From positions 1 through 32,544 of the forward strand of contig CAYNEI010000025.1 in NCBI GenBank assembly GCA_964396185.1: a DNA stretch of 32,544 bases, written 5' to 3'. A program made the position numbers and the translations under genes. Under the pieces are notes generated by a model. That model saw only the letters and a list, made by a program, of their open reading frames with translations. It searched no databases and was not told the origin of the DNA. This document shows positions 1 to 7,650 of the stretch, in pieces. How positions within the stretch are numbered: the first letter of the stretch is position 1; every line of letters begins with the position of its first letter. This stretch comes from CAYNEI01 sp964396185 (GTDB lineage: Archaea > Thermoplasmatota > SW-10-69-26).

Positions 1-140
1 TGCCGCAGGGTCGGCCGGGCGGTTGACCTTCACACGCCGCCGAACTTCTGGCGGCCATCCCAACACCTCCAGCGGGATCGCTGACCCGGCACCCGGGCCC
101 GGACCCCAGCGAAGTGTGCACGGTGAACCGTCCACCAAGA

Positions 141-152
141 ACGCTTAAGTCC
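141..152 (+). promoter_or_regulatory. Candidate archaeal promoter box
   Basis: The sequence ACGCTTAAGTCC has its TTAA centre about 28 bp upstream of the ATG at 174. The same ACGCTTAA core lies at the same distance upstream of the Taw1 gene, which supports a real TATA/BRE element. Unlike most genes here, this one also has a GAGGAG motif (158-163) about 10 nt before the ATG. Confidence 0.5.
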
Positions 153-173
153 CCCCAGAGGAGCTCTCACGCC

Positions 174-1586
174 ATGCACGACGTCGGGAAGGCCCTCTTG
201 CTCGCCACGCTCCTCCTGGTCGCTGGCTGTCTGGGGAGCACGGACTCGAGCGATAACGATGCCACGGAGCCCAATGAGGCCGCCAGCGCATCCACTGGCT
301 CGCCGGACGGCATGAGCTTCACCGAGCCCATCCTCATCGACGACACGCGCGCCGGCGGCGAGCCCGTCATCGCCATCACGCACGCCGGCTCGATCCTCGT
401 CAGCGCGCACCCGGGCTGGACCCACTACCACCCCTCTGACGATTCCGTTCACCCGGGTGCTGAGCTGCTCACCCCGGCCAGCGCCCAGTCCTACCTCTGG
501 AAGAGCACGGACGATGGGAAGACGTGGCGCCACATCGGCCTGCCCGGACAGGAGGCCGGTCCCCGCTCGACGGGCTTCGGCGTCTCGGACCCCGAGTTCA
601 CCGTCATGGAAGATGGCACCATCTGCTACACGGACCTCGAGGCGCTCGCCTCGAGCTCGGTCTCGTGCAGCGAGGACGACGGCGAGACCTGGATCGGCAA
701 CCCCATCGCCAGCCAGCGACCCAACGACCGCCAGTGGCTGGCCAGCCACGGCGACGAGCTCTACTTCACGGCCAACTACTTCACCGACCACAACATCATC
801 GCGAGCACCGACAAGGGCCTCACCTGGGAGCAGCGCGGAGACGTTCCCTGCTCTGGCGACATGATCGCGGATCCCTTCACCGGCACGCTCCTAGCTGGCT
901 GCGGGGCGGGCGTGGCCGTCAGCGACGACGCGGGGGTCACCTGGGAGCGCCGGGACGTGCCCGGCCACGACGCCTCCGGCGGCTTCGCCATGACCGAGCC
1001 CGCCATCGACTCGGCCGGCAACGTCTGGATGACCTGGCAAGAGAACGAGACCACGCTTTACCTCGCAGGCAGCCCGGACCACGGCGAGACGTGGCCATGG
1101 ATCCACGATCTGACCCCCCAGGTCCGCTCAGCCCTCCAGGACGCCAGCGAGCTCACCATGGTCTGGCCCTGGGTCTCAGCCGGGAGCGAGGGCCGCGTGG
1201 CCGTCACCGCCTTCGCGACCCCCACGCCCCCGCCGAGCGCTTCTGGACCCGAGGAGCGCCTCTGGAGCGTGGTCTCGGTGGCCGCCTTCCAAGCCGACAC
1301 CGACACGCCGAAGCTGGAGGGCTACCTCGTCAAGGATGGCCACCACCAGGGCGCCATCTGCCAATCTGGCACCGCCTGCCAGGTCACCAGCCTCCAAGGC
1401 GATCCGGACAGCGACCGACGCCTGGGTGATTTCTTCGAGACCACCATCGACGGCGATGGCATGCTGCACGTGGCCTACTCGGACACCACGACGCACCCCG
1501 ATGATGTGATCAGCCACCCGGGCTACGTCAAGCAGACCGGCGGGCCGAGCTTCGTGGTGGACGCCTGGATGCCCACGCAAGGTTGA
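174..1586 (+). CDS. Secreted lipoprotein with Asp-box (BNR/sialidase-like) repeats
   Basis: The 470-residue product starts with a short Sec signal peptide ending in a lipobox (LVAGC, lipidated Cys19), followed by an acidic Ser/Thr/Asp-rich linker to about residue 50. At least five Asp-box motifs of the form S-x-D-x-G-x-T-W are visible near residues 111-118, 166-173, 211-218, 250-257 and 300-307. They mark a beta-propeller of the sialidase/BNR superfamily. I do not see the full arginine triad of a true sialidase, so catalysis is not supported; extracellular glycan binding or a structural role is equally possible. The start at 174 was chosen over an upstream in-frame ATG at 114 because it opens directly into the signal peptide and is preceded by GAGGAG and a TTAA box. 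It is followed by a convergent crotonase gene 27 bp away. Confidence 0.85.
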   Translation: MHDVGKALLLATLLLVAGCLGSTDSSDNDATEPNEAASASTGSPDGMSFTEPILIDDTRAGGEPVIAITHAGSILVSAHPGWTHYHPSDDSVHPGAELLTPASAQSYLWKSTDDGKTWRHIGLPGQEAGPRSTGFGVSDPEFTVMEDGTICYTDLEALASSSVSCSEDDGETWIGNPIASQRPNDRQWLASHGDELYFTANYFTDHNIIASTDKGLTWEQRGDVPCSGDMIADPFTGTLLAGCGAGVAVSDDAGVTWERRDVPGHDASGGFAMTEPAIDSAGNVWMTWQENETTLYLAGSPDHGETWPWIHDLTPQVRSALQDASELTMVWPWVSAGSEGRVAVTAFATPTPPPSASGPEERLWSVVSVAAFQADTDTPKLEGYLVKDGHHQGAICQSGTACQVTSLQGDPDSDRRLGDFFETTIDGDGMLHVAYSDTTTHPDDVISHPGYVKQTGGPSFVVDAWMPTQG

Positions 1587-1613
1587 GCCGGCCCGCAGAT
1601 GTATCGCGCCTGC

Positions 1614-2366
1614 TCAACCCATCACGGACTGGATACCCTCGAAGATCGCTTCCTGAGTCTGCTCGCTGGTGAGCAGGTCCAGGTACTCCTCCAGCCCGCC
1701 ACCCTCGAGGAAGCTCTCCCAACTCTCCAGGATGGGCTCGTTCATATGCGCCTTCACGTTAGCGAAGGCTTGGCGGTTCGTGCCGCCGATGGTGCCAGCA
1801 CGCTCCATGGCGCCGGCCAGGGCGTCCGTGGTGACCTCGTCGAGCCAGCCGAGGGCCACTGCTTCCTCTCCGCTGACCCGGTTGGGGTCCATGATGGTGC
1901 GCCGGATCGTGTGGGCCGGCAGCCGGGCGGTGAAGAGGCTGAGATCGCTGGGCGGCAGGGGGATGCCGACCCGGAGCTCCGTGGCGCCGATCTCGGCGGT
2001 GGGGGAGCCCACGCGGTAGTCGCAGGAGAGCGCGATGATCGCGCCCCCGGCGATGGCGAAGCCGTCGATGGCCGCGATGACCGGGACATCCGTGGCCAGG
2101 ATGGGGTGGAGCACGCGCTCGAAGGAGCCGATGAGCTCGCCCAGGCCCTCACGGTCCAGGGTGGGCACCTCGGTGAGATCCAGGCCGGCCGAGAAGGCCC
2201 GCTGGTTGCCCGTGAGCACCACCGGCGTGCCGGCGCTCGTGGCCTTCTCCACGCGTGCAGCCAGATCGGCCAGGAAGGTGGTGGACAGCGCGTTGACCTT
2301 GCCGTCGTCCATCTTGACGACGGTGATCTCGTCCTGGGTCTCGACGGTGATAGGGTCAGGGCTCAT
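1614..2366 (-). CDS. Crotonase-fold enoyl-CoA isomerase/hydratase family protein
   Basis: This 250-residue protein has the length and motifs of the crotonase (enoyl-CoA hydratase/isomerase) superfamily: DGKVNALS near residue 21, the oxyanion-hole segment AFSAGLDL, and IDGFAIAGGAIIALSCDYRV. In true hydratases two glutamates act on the substrate, one in GGxxE and one in PE(V/I)xxG. Here the first is replaced by Ile (AGGAIIAL) while the second is kept (ATELRVG). A single retained glutamate at that place is what delta3,delta2-enoyl-CoA isomerases use, so I favour isomerisation of unsaturated acyl-CoA over hydration; this is inference from the alignment. It would complement the beta-oxidation fusion enzyme encoded at 5256-7250. 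A box reading AACCTTCTTCCCC (2389-2401) lies about 29 bp upstream of the ATG. Confidence 0.85.
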   Translation of the reverse strand: MSPDPITVETQDEITVVKMDDGKVNALSTTFLADLAARVEKATSAGTPVVLTGNQRAFSAGLDLTEVPTLDREGLGELIGSFERVLHPILATDVPVIAAIDGFAIAGGAIIALSCDYRVGSPTAEIGATELRVGIPLPPSDLSLFTARLPAHTIRRTIMDPNRVSGEEAVALGWLDEVTTDALAGAMERAGTIGGTNRQAFANVKAHMNEPILESWESFLEGGGLEEYLDLLTSEQTQEAIFEGIQSVMG

Positions 2367-2420
2367 CTGGCCCGACAGAGGCTCCCAGGGGGAAGAAGGT
2401 TGGCCTCCGGGACAACCCGA

Positions 2421-2510
2421 TACCGCGGAGGCGCGAAGGGCGCGGAGACCGCGGAGAGGTCGAAGGCCACCGTCCTCCAGCCCTTCGTGTCCTCCGCGTC
2501 TCTGCGGGGG
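2421..2510. repeat. Intergenic palindromic element A
   Basis: Left arm 2423-2440 and right arm 2481-2498 are near-perfect inverted copies: GCGGAGG pairs with CCTCCGC and CGAAGGG with CCCTTCG, with a one-base difference in the spacing between the blocks. Extra units (CGCGGAGACCGCGGAGAGG) extend the left arm. The element fills the gap between the stop of the acylase gene and the start region of the crotonase gene, both on the minus strand. It is most similar to element B at 7321. Confidence 0.75.
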
Positions 2511-2511
2511 C

Positions 2512-5151
2512 CTAGCTCGCCGGAACCACCAAGGGCAGGCTGGAGTCCGCTCCTTGTTCGGCGCTGGCCTGGCTCCACGGGAGCTTCTTGAACTCGAAGT
2601 CCACGTAGAGGGGGAGCTGGTCGTCCATGTGCTCGGGCGTTTGGCCCGTGGTCAGGACCACGAGCGCCTGGGCGGCGTTCATGTGGCCTGAGATGCCGGC
2701 CGGCAGCGTGGCGTAGCTCTGGTTGGTGTCCGAGCCCACGTGGAAGTGGTAGAACGTGGCCCGGTTCGTCATGGGCATGGTGTAGGCTGGTCCCAGGCCC
2801 AGGCTCGTGAAGGGCGAGCGGCGCTCGGGTGTGAGCTCGATCTCGCTGGCCCCGTCCAGGCCCGTGGCGGCGTAGGCATCCGCGACCTGCTCAGCGCACG
2901 TCTCCACCGCCGTGGTGGTGACGTCGTCGCACCAGTCGTGCTCCATGTCGCCCTCCAGGGCAGCCACCAGGATGGCGAACGGCGTGCGGTGCTGTCCGTG
3001 GTCACCCGCGTGCGGGTCGCTGGCGTCCTCCGGGTCCCAGGTGATGCTTCGCAGGTGGTCACCGAGCTCGTCCTCGAAGACCTCACTGAGCAGCTGCTCG
3101 GCCACGAGCTCGTAGACTGTGAAGCCCGGGTCGGCGTAGAAGATCGCGCCGGTCTCGTTCGTGGTCATGTCGTCCCACGGGAAGTCGTCGGCCTGCCAGT
3201 CAGCCAGGGCGGCGGCTGCCGCCGGCGCGGTGCCGGTGTCGTGGGCCTGGATGGCGGCCACGACCTCCTCGGCCAGGCTGTCGTGGGTAGCTGCCTGCTC
3301 AAGGATGCTCTTGACTTGGTCGAGGTTGAGCTTGCCAGGGATGCCGTCCACGTCGTTGGCCGCGTCGTCGGCCAGGGCATCATGGAAGGCCTTGTCCAGG
3401 CGCTCGACGCGGTGGGTGGTACCCCACAGCTCGGGGGTGTCACCGCTGGCCCAGCCGCGCTGGGGCAGGTTGTTCCAGTTGGCGAAGTAGCCCTGCTCCG
3501 GGTTGCAAGCCCACGGGAGCTCCTCACCGGTCAAGAAACCCTCCCAGGACCAGTCCGGGCCACCGGGCGTGACCAGGCGCGGGTCCAGATCGGCTGGACG
3601 GACGGGTTGCAGGCCCACGTGCTTGTAGCAAGCCACTTCGTCACCGGCTGCGGTCTGGCCAGCGAAGTTGAAGTTGAACGTGAACGCGAAGCCAGGAGAG
3701 TCGAGCTCCGGCTGGGCCTCGAACCACTCGCTGAACTCCTCGAAGTTCTCGGCCGTGTCGAGCTGGAGCCACTGGATGGCTGAGCGGACCTCCTGCATGC
3801 GGGCAGCGCTCTTCTCCGCGAAGAACCACGTCGGCTCGCCATCCTCGCCCCGGGTCACCGAGACCACCGGGGCCAGGGGAACCGCCTCGGTGCTGGTGGA
3901 CAGATCCGCGAAGCAGACCTCCTGCTCGTAGGTCTGGTAGGCGGGCCCGCCGACGGCCGGGGGCGTGAAGGCCTCGTGCTCCTCGATGCGGCAGTCCAGC
4001 TCGCGCACCTCGTCGCCCCAGTGGTAGGTTCGGCTGGGACCGTCCTCGGCCTCGAGGGCCACGGTGTCGATCTGGTCGCTGATGCCGCTGGTCACGGTCC
4101 AGGCGAAGTTGGCCGTGCGGCCGATGATCACACCCGGCGCGCCGAGCACGCCGATGCCCTCGCCCACGAGGGTCCCATCGGACAGGTGGAGCCCGATCTC
4201 GTACGGGATCTGCGGGTTGAAGTAGCCCATCTGGGGTCCACCGCCCACCATGGCCTCGCCCGTCTCGCTCAGGCTGGGCGCCACGAGCAAGGCGTTGGAT
4301 CCGAAGCGGATGTTGATGCTCTGGGTCTGGAAGAGCCCAGGCAGGGGGCCGGTGGAGTCGGCCGCCAGCCCGAAGCTCTCGGCTTCCGCGGCGGCCAGGG
4401 TGGCCTGTTTCTGGGCCTCAGGCACCTCGCTCCAGTTCTTCTCGCCCGATTGGGGCGTGAGCGTGTAGAGCTCCTCCTCCTCGGGGATCGTGGGGTAGGC
4501 TGAGCCTGATCGCACCCAGTTGATGTCCGAGAAGACGTCCATAGGTGCCTCGGTGTCCAGGGAGTCCTCGAGCTGGGCGAGCAGCTTGGCGTTGCCGAGC
4601 TCCGAGCCGCCCCCGTTGCCGAAGCGAGCGAGCAGGAAGGTGGCGACCGCGATGGTGTCCAGATCCTCCCAGTCGTGCCAGGCGTGCTGGAGTGCTGGGA
4701 ACTCAGCCGGCAGCTCGCCTGTGGCTAGCATCTCGGTGGCCGCGCGGTTCACGCCGTCCGTGTAGGCCTCAACGGCACCCTGGAACTCGGGTGCTGCCTG
4801 GTCGAACTGCTCCTGGAGCTCGGCCTTGCTGTACAGGCCGCGTCGCACGTCCAGGTCCATGGCCAGGATGCCGCCACCGGGCCCGACGACGCTGGCACCC
4901 TCGCCGTAGCTAATGTGCCGGAGCAGATCCAGGGCCCAGAGCCGGTCCTGGGCTTGCACGTAGCCGTTGGCGTACCAGAGGGCACGCTCGGAATCGGTGT
5001 AGATGTGCGCCACACCGAAATCGTCTCGGACGATGGTCGCAACATCCAGGGGGTCGGGGGCCTCCGCTGCGGGCGCGTTCAGGATGGCCGCGGCAGGGAG
5101 CCCAGCGACGAGCAGAGCTATCACTGACAGAACGGGGGTGGTTCGCCTCAT
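2512..5151 (-). CDS. Secreted penicillin acylase family (S45) amidase
   Basis: The 879-residue precursor starts with a Sec signal peptide (MRRTTPVLSVIALLVAG, no lipobox). The alpha-chain-like segment shows the family signature VRDDFGVAHIYTDS and GYVQAQDRLWALDLLR (residues about 41-78). The predicted autocleavage site is FG/SNALLV, giving Ser285 as the N-terminal nucleophile of the beta chain, as in Ntn-hydrolases of family S45. The following GGPQMGYFNPQ corresponds to the conserved region after the nucleophile. Family members hydrolyse amides such as beta-lactam side chains, acyl-homoserine lactones and cyclic lipopeptides; the substrate here cannot be read from sequence. The start was set at 5151 because a TTAA box lies about 30 bp upstream; 5163 is an alternative. 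It is divergent from the beta-oxidation fusion gene. Confidence 0.88.
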   Translation of the reverse strand: MRRTTPVLSVIALLVAGLPAAAILNAPAAEAPDPLDVATIVRDDFGVAHIYTDSERALWYANGYVQAQDRLWALDLLRHISYGEGASVVGPGGGILAMDLDVRRGLYSKAELQEQFDQAAPEFQGAVEAYTDGVNRAATEMLATGELPAEFPALQHAWHDWEDLDTIAVATFLLARFGNGGGSELGNAKLLAQLEDSLDTEAPMDVFSDINWVRSGSAYPTIPEEEELYTLTPQSGEKNWSEVPEAQKQATLAAAEAESFGLAADSTGPLPGLFQTQSINIRFGSNALLVAPSLSETGEAMVGGGPQMGYFNPQIPYEIGLHLSDGTLVGEGIGVLGAPGVIIGRTANFAWTVTSGISDQIDTVALEAEDGPSRTYHWGDEVRELDCRIEEHEAFTPPAVGGPAYQTYEQEVCFADLSTSTEAVPLAPVVSVTRGEDGEPTWFFAEKSAARMQEVRSAIQWLQLDTAENFEEFSEWFEAQPELDSPGFAFTFNFNFAGQTAAGDEVACYKHVGLQPVRPADLDPRLVTPGGPDWSWEGFLTGEELPWACNPEQGYFANWNNLPQRGWASGDTPELWGTTHRVERLDKAFHDALADDAANDVDGIPGKLNLDQVKSILEQAATHDSLAEEVVAAIQAHDTGTAPAAAAALADWQADDFPWDDMTTNETGAIFYADPGFTVYELVAEQLLSEVFEDELGDHLRSITWDPEDASDPHAGDHGQHRTPFAILVAALEGDMEHDWCDDVTTTAVETCAEQVADAYAATGLDGASEIELTPERRSPFTSLGLGPAYTMPMTNRATFYHFHVGSDTNQSYATLPAGISGHMNAAQALVVLTTGQTPEHMDDQLPLYVDFEFKKLPWSQASAEQGADSSLPLVVPAS

Positions 5152-5177
5152 GTGCCTCGCCATGCCATGGCCCCGGG

Positions 5178-5190
5178 GGGTTAAGAAGCC
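5178..5190 (-). promoter_or_regulatory. Candidate promoter of the acylase gene
   Basis: On the minus strand this reads GGCTTCTTAACCC, with TTAA 30-33 bp upstream of the chosen ATG at 5151. It resembles the TTAA-type boxes before the genes at 174 and 17227 and leaves essentially no leader. Confidence 0.45.
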
Positions 5191-5220
5191 TCCCCCGACC
5201 AACCCGGGCCACATCCCGGG

Positions 5221-5233
5221 CAAACCCTTTCCA
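5221..5233 (+). promoter_or_regulatory. Candidate promoter of the beta-oxidation fusion gene
   Basis: CAAACCCTTTCCA is centred 28-30 bp upstream of the ATG at 5256. It matches the AAnCCyTTnnCC pattern found before several other genes in the window. It lies about 30 bp from the divergent acylase promoter. Confidence 0.45.
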
Positions 5234-5255
5234 CACCGGGGTGCTTGCCCAGGCG

Positions 5256-7250
5256 ATGGTCGACATCGAACGGATCGCCGTGCTCGGCGCGGGAGACATG
5301 GGTCACGGCGTGGCTGAACTGGCTGCGATCAACGGGTTCGAGGTCACCCTTCGCGATATCGAGGAGGACATCGTCGAGGAGGCTCTGGGCAAGATCGAGT
5401 GGAGTCTCGGCAAGCTCGTGGAGAAGCAGCAGCTCACCGAGGCGCAGGCTAAGCAAGCCTTCGCGCGCCTCACGGGCACCACCGAGCTCCCGGAGGCCGT
5501 CGGCGAGGCCGACCTCGTGCTCGAGGCCGTGCCCGAGAACATGGAGCTCAAGCAGCATGTCTTCGCCGAGGTCGAGACGCACGCACCCGAGGATGCGATC
5601 TTCGCTTCGAACACGTCCACCATGCGCATCACGGAGATCGGTGAGAAGCTCGCTGACCCCTCCAGGCTCGTGGGCATGCACTTCTTCAACCCGGTGCTGC
5701 TCATGGACCTCATCGAGATCGTCCGCGGCGAGCACACCTCGACCCGGGCCCTGGAGACCGCAGCCGCGGTCGCAGACCAGTTGGGCCGGACCACGGTCAC
5801 GGTCGAAGACTCGCCCGGGTTCGTGACCAGCCGGCTCATCGGGCTCTGGGTCGGGGCTGGCGTGCTTGCCATGGAGGAGGGGCTTGGCACCAAGGAGCAG
5901 ATCGACGCCGCCATGAAGTTCAAGGCCGGCTTCCCCATGGGCCCCTTCGAGCTGGCTGACTACACGGGCCTGGACATCGGTGTCCACGCCAGCACCTACA
6001 TCGCCGAGCGCCTCGGCCCCGCGTACCGAGCCGCTCCCAGCATGGAGCGCCTCGTCCAGCAGGGAGATCTCGGCAAGAAGACCGGCCAAGGCTTCTACAC
6101 GTGGGAGGACAACCGGGTGGCCACCCAGCTCACCCCTGAGATGGCTGGCGACTTCGACCCTGGGCTCGTGCTGGCGCTGGTGGCCAACGAGGCCGCCAAG
6201 CTCGTGCGCGAGGGCGTGGCCTCCCCAGAGGAGGTCGACCTGGCCATGCGCAACGGTTGCGCGTTCCCGAAGGGGCCGCTGGCCTGGGCCGACGAGCGCG
6301 GCCTCGACGAGGTTCTCGGCCTGCTCGAGCAGCTCCAGGAGGACGTGGACACGCCTTTGGCCGACCCGGACCCCGCCCTGATCGAGCGCGTCGAGCAGGG
6401 CGCGCTGGGGAAAGCGACCGGCCGCGGGTTCCACGAGTACACGGATGCAAGCCATGGAGCTGGCGAGCTGGAGACCGTGCGCATCGAGGTGGACGAGGAG
6501 GCCCGCATCGGTACGATCACCCTGGACCGGCCCCACCGGCTCAACGCCATCAACGGCCAGCTCATCCAGGACCTGGAGGCCGCCCTCAACCGCCTCGAAC
6601 GGGACGAGCACGTCCGCGTCATCGTGCTCGAGGGCGCTGGCGACAAGGCGTTCTGCGTGGGTGCTGACCTCCAGGACCTCGGCGAGTTCACCCCCGAGCT
6701 CGCCTCGCGCCTGGCGCGCGACGGCCACCGGATGTGCATGCGCATGGAGAAGCTCGAGACGCCGGTCGTCGCCGCCGTGGACGGCTACGCCTTCGGCGGA
6801 GGCCTCGAGCTCACGCTCCCGGCTGACTTCCGCCTGGCCAGCCAGCGCGCTCAGTTCCAGCTCCCGGAGGTCACCATCGGGCTGCTCCCGGCCATGGGCG
6901 GCACCTTCCGCCTGGCCAAGCTCATCGGGCTCAGCCACGCCAAGGAGATCGCCATGCTCGGGGAGCGCATCAGCGCGGAGCGTGCCCACGAGATGGGGCT
7001 GGTCCACCGGGTCTTCGAGAACACCGAGTTCGACGAGGGCGTGCGCGCCTTCGCCGAGCAGCTGGCCAGCTTGGCTCCCGTGGCGCTCCGGTTCACCAAG
7101 CAGCTCACCAACGAGGGCATCACGGCCACCCCCAGCCAGGCCATGGAGGCCGAGGCGGCCGCCTTCGGCGTGCTGGCCAGCACCGAGGACGTCATCGAGG
7201 GCGTCAGCGCCATGTTCGCCAAGAAAAAGCCAGACTTCCAAGGGAAGTGA
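5256..7250 (+). CDS. Fused 3-hydroxyacyl-CoA dehydrogenase / enoyl-CoA hydratase
   Basis: The 664-residue bifunctional enzyme would catalyse two successive beta-oxidation steps: hydration of enoyl-CoA and NAD-dependent oxidation of 3-hydroxyacyl-CoA. Residues about 5-190 form the Rossmann domain (GAGDMGHG at 11-18, SNTST, catalytic His142 in HFFNP). Two C-terminal dimerisation-type segments follow (EDSPGFVTSRL and KKTGQGFY, then FPKGPLAWAD and KATGRGF). The hydratase domain starts near residue 408; both catalytic glutamates are present, Glu518 in GGGLEL and Glu538 in LPEVTIG. The order dehydrogenase then hydratase is the one known from archaeal fusions and opposite to bacterial FadB. ATG 5256 was preferred to an in-frame GTG at 5241 because of the upstream promoter box. 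No thiolase or acyl-CoA dehydrogenase lies nearby. Confidence 0.93.
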   Translation: MVDIERIAVLGAGDMGHGVAELAAINGFEVTLRDIEEDIVEEALGKIEWSLGKLVEKQQLTEAQAKQAFARLTGTTELPEAVGEADLVLEAVPENMELKQHVFAEVETHAPEDAIFASNTSTMRITEIGEKLADPSRLVGMHFFNPVLLMDLIEIVRGEHTSTRALETAAAVADQLGRTTVTVEDSPGFVTSRLIGLWVGAGVLAMEEGLGTKEQIDAAMKFKAGFPMGPFELADYTGLDIGVHASTYIAERLGPAYRAAPSMERLVQQGDLGKKTGQGFYTWEDNRVATQLTPEMAGDFDPGLVLALVANEAAKLVREGVASPEEVDLAMRNGCAFPKGPLAWADERGLDEVLGLLEQLQEDVDTPLADPDPALIERVEQGALGKATGRGFHEYTDASHGAGELETVRIEVDEEARIGTITLDRPHRLNAINGQLIQDLEAALNRLERDEHVRVIVLEGAGDKAFCVGADLQDLGEFTPELASRLARDGHRMCMRMEKLETPVVAAVDGYAFGGGLELTLPADFRLASQRAQFQLPEVTIGLLPAMGGTFRLAKLIGLSHAKEIAMLGERISAERAHEMGLVHRVFENTEFDEGVRAFAEQLASLAPVALRFTKQLTNEGITATPSQAMEAEAAAFGVLASTEDVIEGVSAMFAKKKPDFQGK

Positions 7251-7320
7251 TCCGACCTCGGGCGCGCCGGACCGCGGCCCGGAGGAGCCAGCGTTCCAGG
7301 ATCGCTAACCCCGAACCATC

Positions 7321-7419
7321 CACCGCGGAAGCGCGAAGGCCGCGGACCCGCGCGGAGACCGTGAAGGACCCATCCGTTGGCCCCTCTGCGTCCTCCCCAC
7401 TCTCCGCGACTCCGCGGTG
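7321..7419. repeat. Intergenic palindromic element B
   Basis: The ends are a perfect 9-bp inverted repeat, CACCGCGGA (7321-7329) and TCCGCGGTG (7411-7419). Inside, the left arm carries units GCGCGAAGG, CCGCGGA, CGCGGAGACC and GTGAAGG up to 7368, and the right arm (from 7381) carries complementary CTCTGCGTCCTCC and CTCTCCGCGACTCC. It is closely related to element A and lies downstream of the fusion enzyme gene. Confidence 0.75.
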
Positions 7420-7440
7420 AGACCCGCCGGCTTCAAGGAT

Positions 7441-7495
7441 GGAACGGGAAAGCCTATACCCCCACGGGAACGCTCACGCCCCATGCGAGGCTGGA
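7441..7495 (+). repeat. 55-bp direct repeat, copy 1 (assembly duplicate)
   Basis: This segment is identical to 7596-7650 and directly abuts the run of N. It carries the promoter and start codon of the next gene in duplicate. See the second copy and the gap entry. Confidence 0.85.
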
Positions 7496-7595
7496 NNNNN
7501 NNNNNNNNNNNNNNNNNNNNNNNNNNNNNNNNNNNNNNNNNNNNNNNNNNNNNNNNNNNNNNNNNNNNNNNNNNNNNNNNNNNNNNNNNNNNNNN
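7496..7595. other. Scaffold gap (100 N)
   Basis: Exactly 100 unknown bases lie here, flanked on both sides by the same 55-bp sequence. A fixed gap length between overlapping contig ends is typical of scaffolding, so real sequence may be absent here and the two sides may simply join. Confidence 0.95.
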
Positions 7596-7650
7596 GGAAC
7601 GGGAAAGCCTATACCCCCACGGGAACGCTCACGCCCCATGCGAGGCTGGA
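7596..7650 (+). repeat. 55-bp direct repeat, copy 2 (assembly duplicate)
   Basis: Exact copy of 7441-7495. It contains the candidate promoter and the ATG (7638) of the hydrolase lipoprotein, and this copy is the one in continuity with the gene. Confidence 0.85.
7604..7618 (+). promoter_or_regulatory. Candidate promoter of the hydrolase lipoprotein
   Basis: AAAGCCTATACCCCC has its TATA-like core (CTATAC) about 26 bp upstream of the ATG at 7638, consistent with a leaderless transcript. Confidence 0.5.

Noticed and set aside
21..129. Inverted similarity GGTTGACCTTCACAC (21-35) with GTGTGCACGGTGAACC (114-129)
   Set aside because: It resembles the ends of the palindromic elements, but there are mismatches and no tandem units, so it was not listed as a family member.
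5181..7241. Very long open frame (686 codons) antisense to the beta-oxidation fusion gene
   Set aside because: Long antisense frames are expected in high-GC genes. The plus strand has clear catalytic motifs, while the antisense protein is low-complexity and has no motifs.
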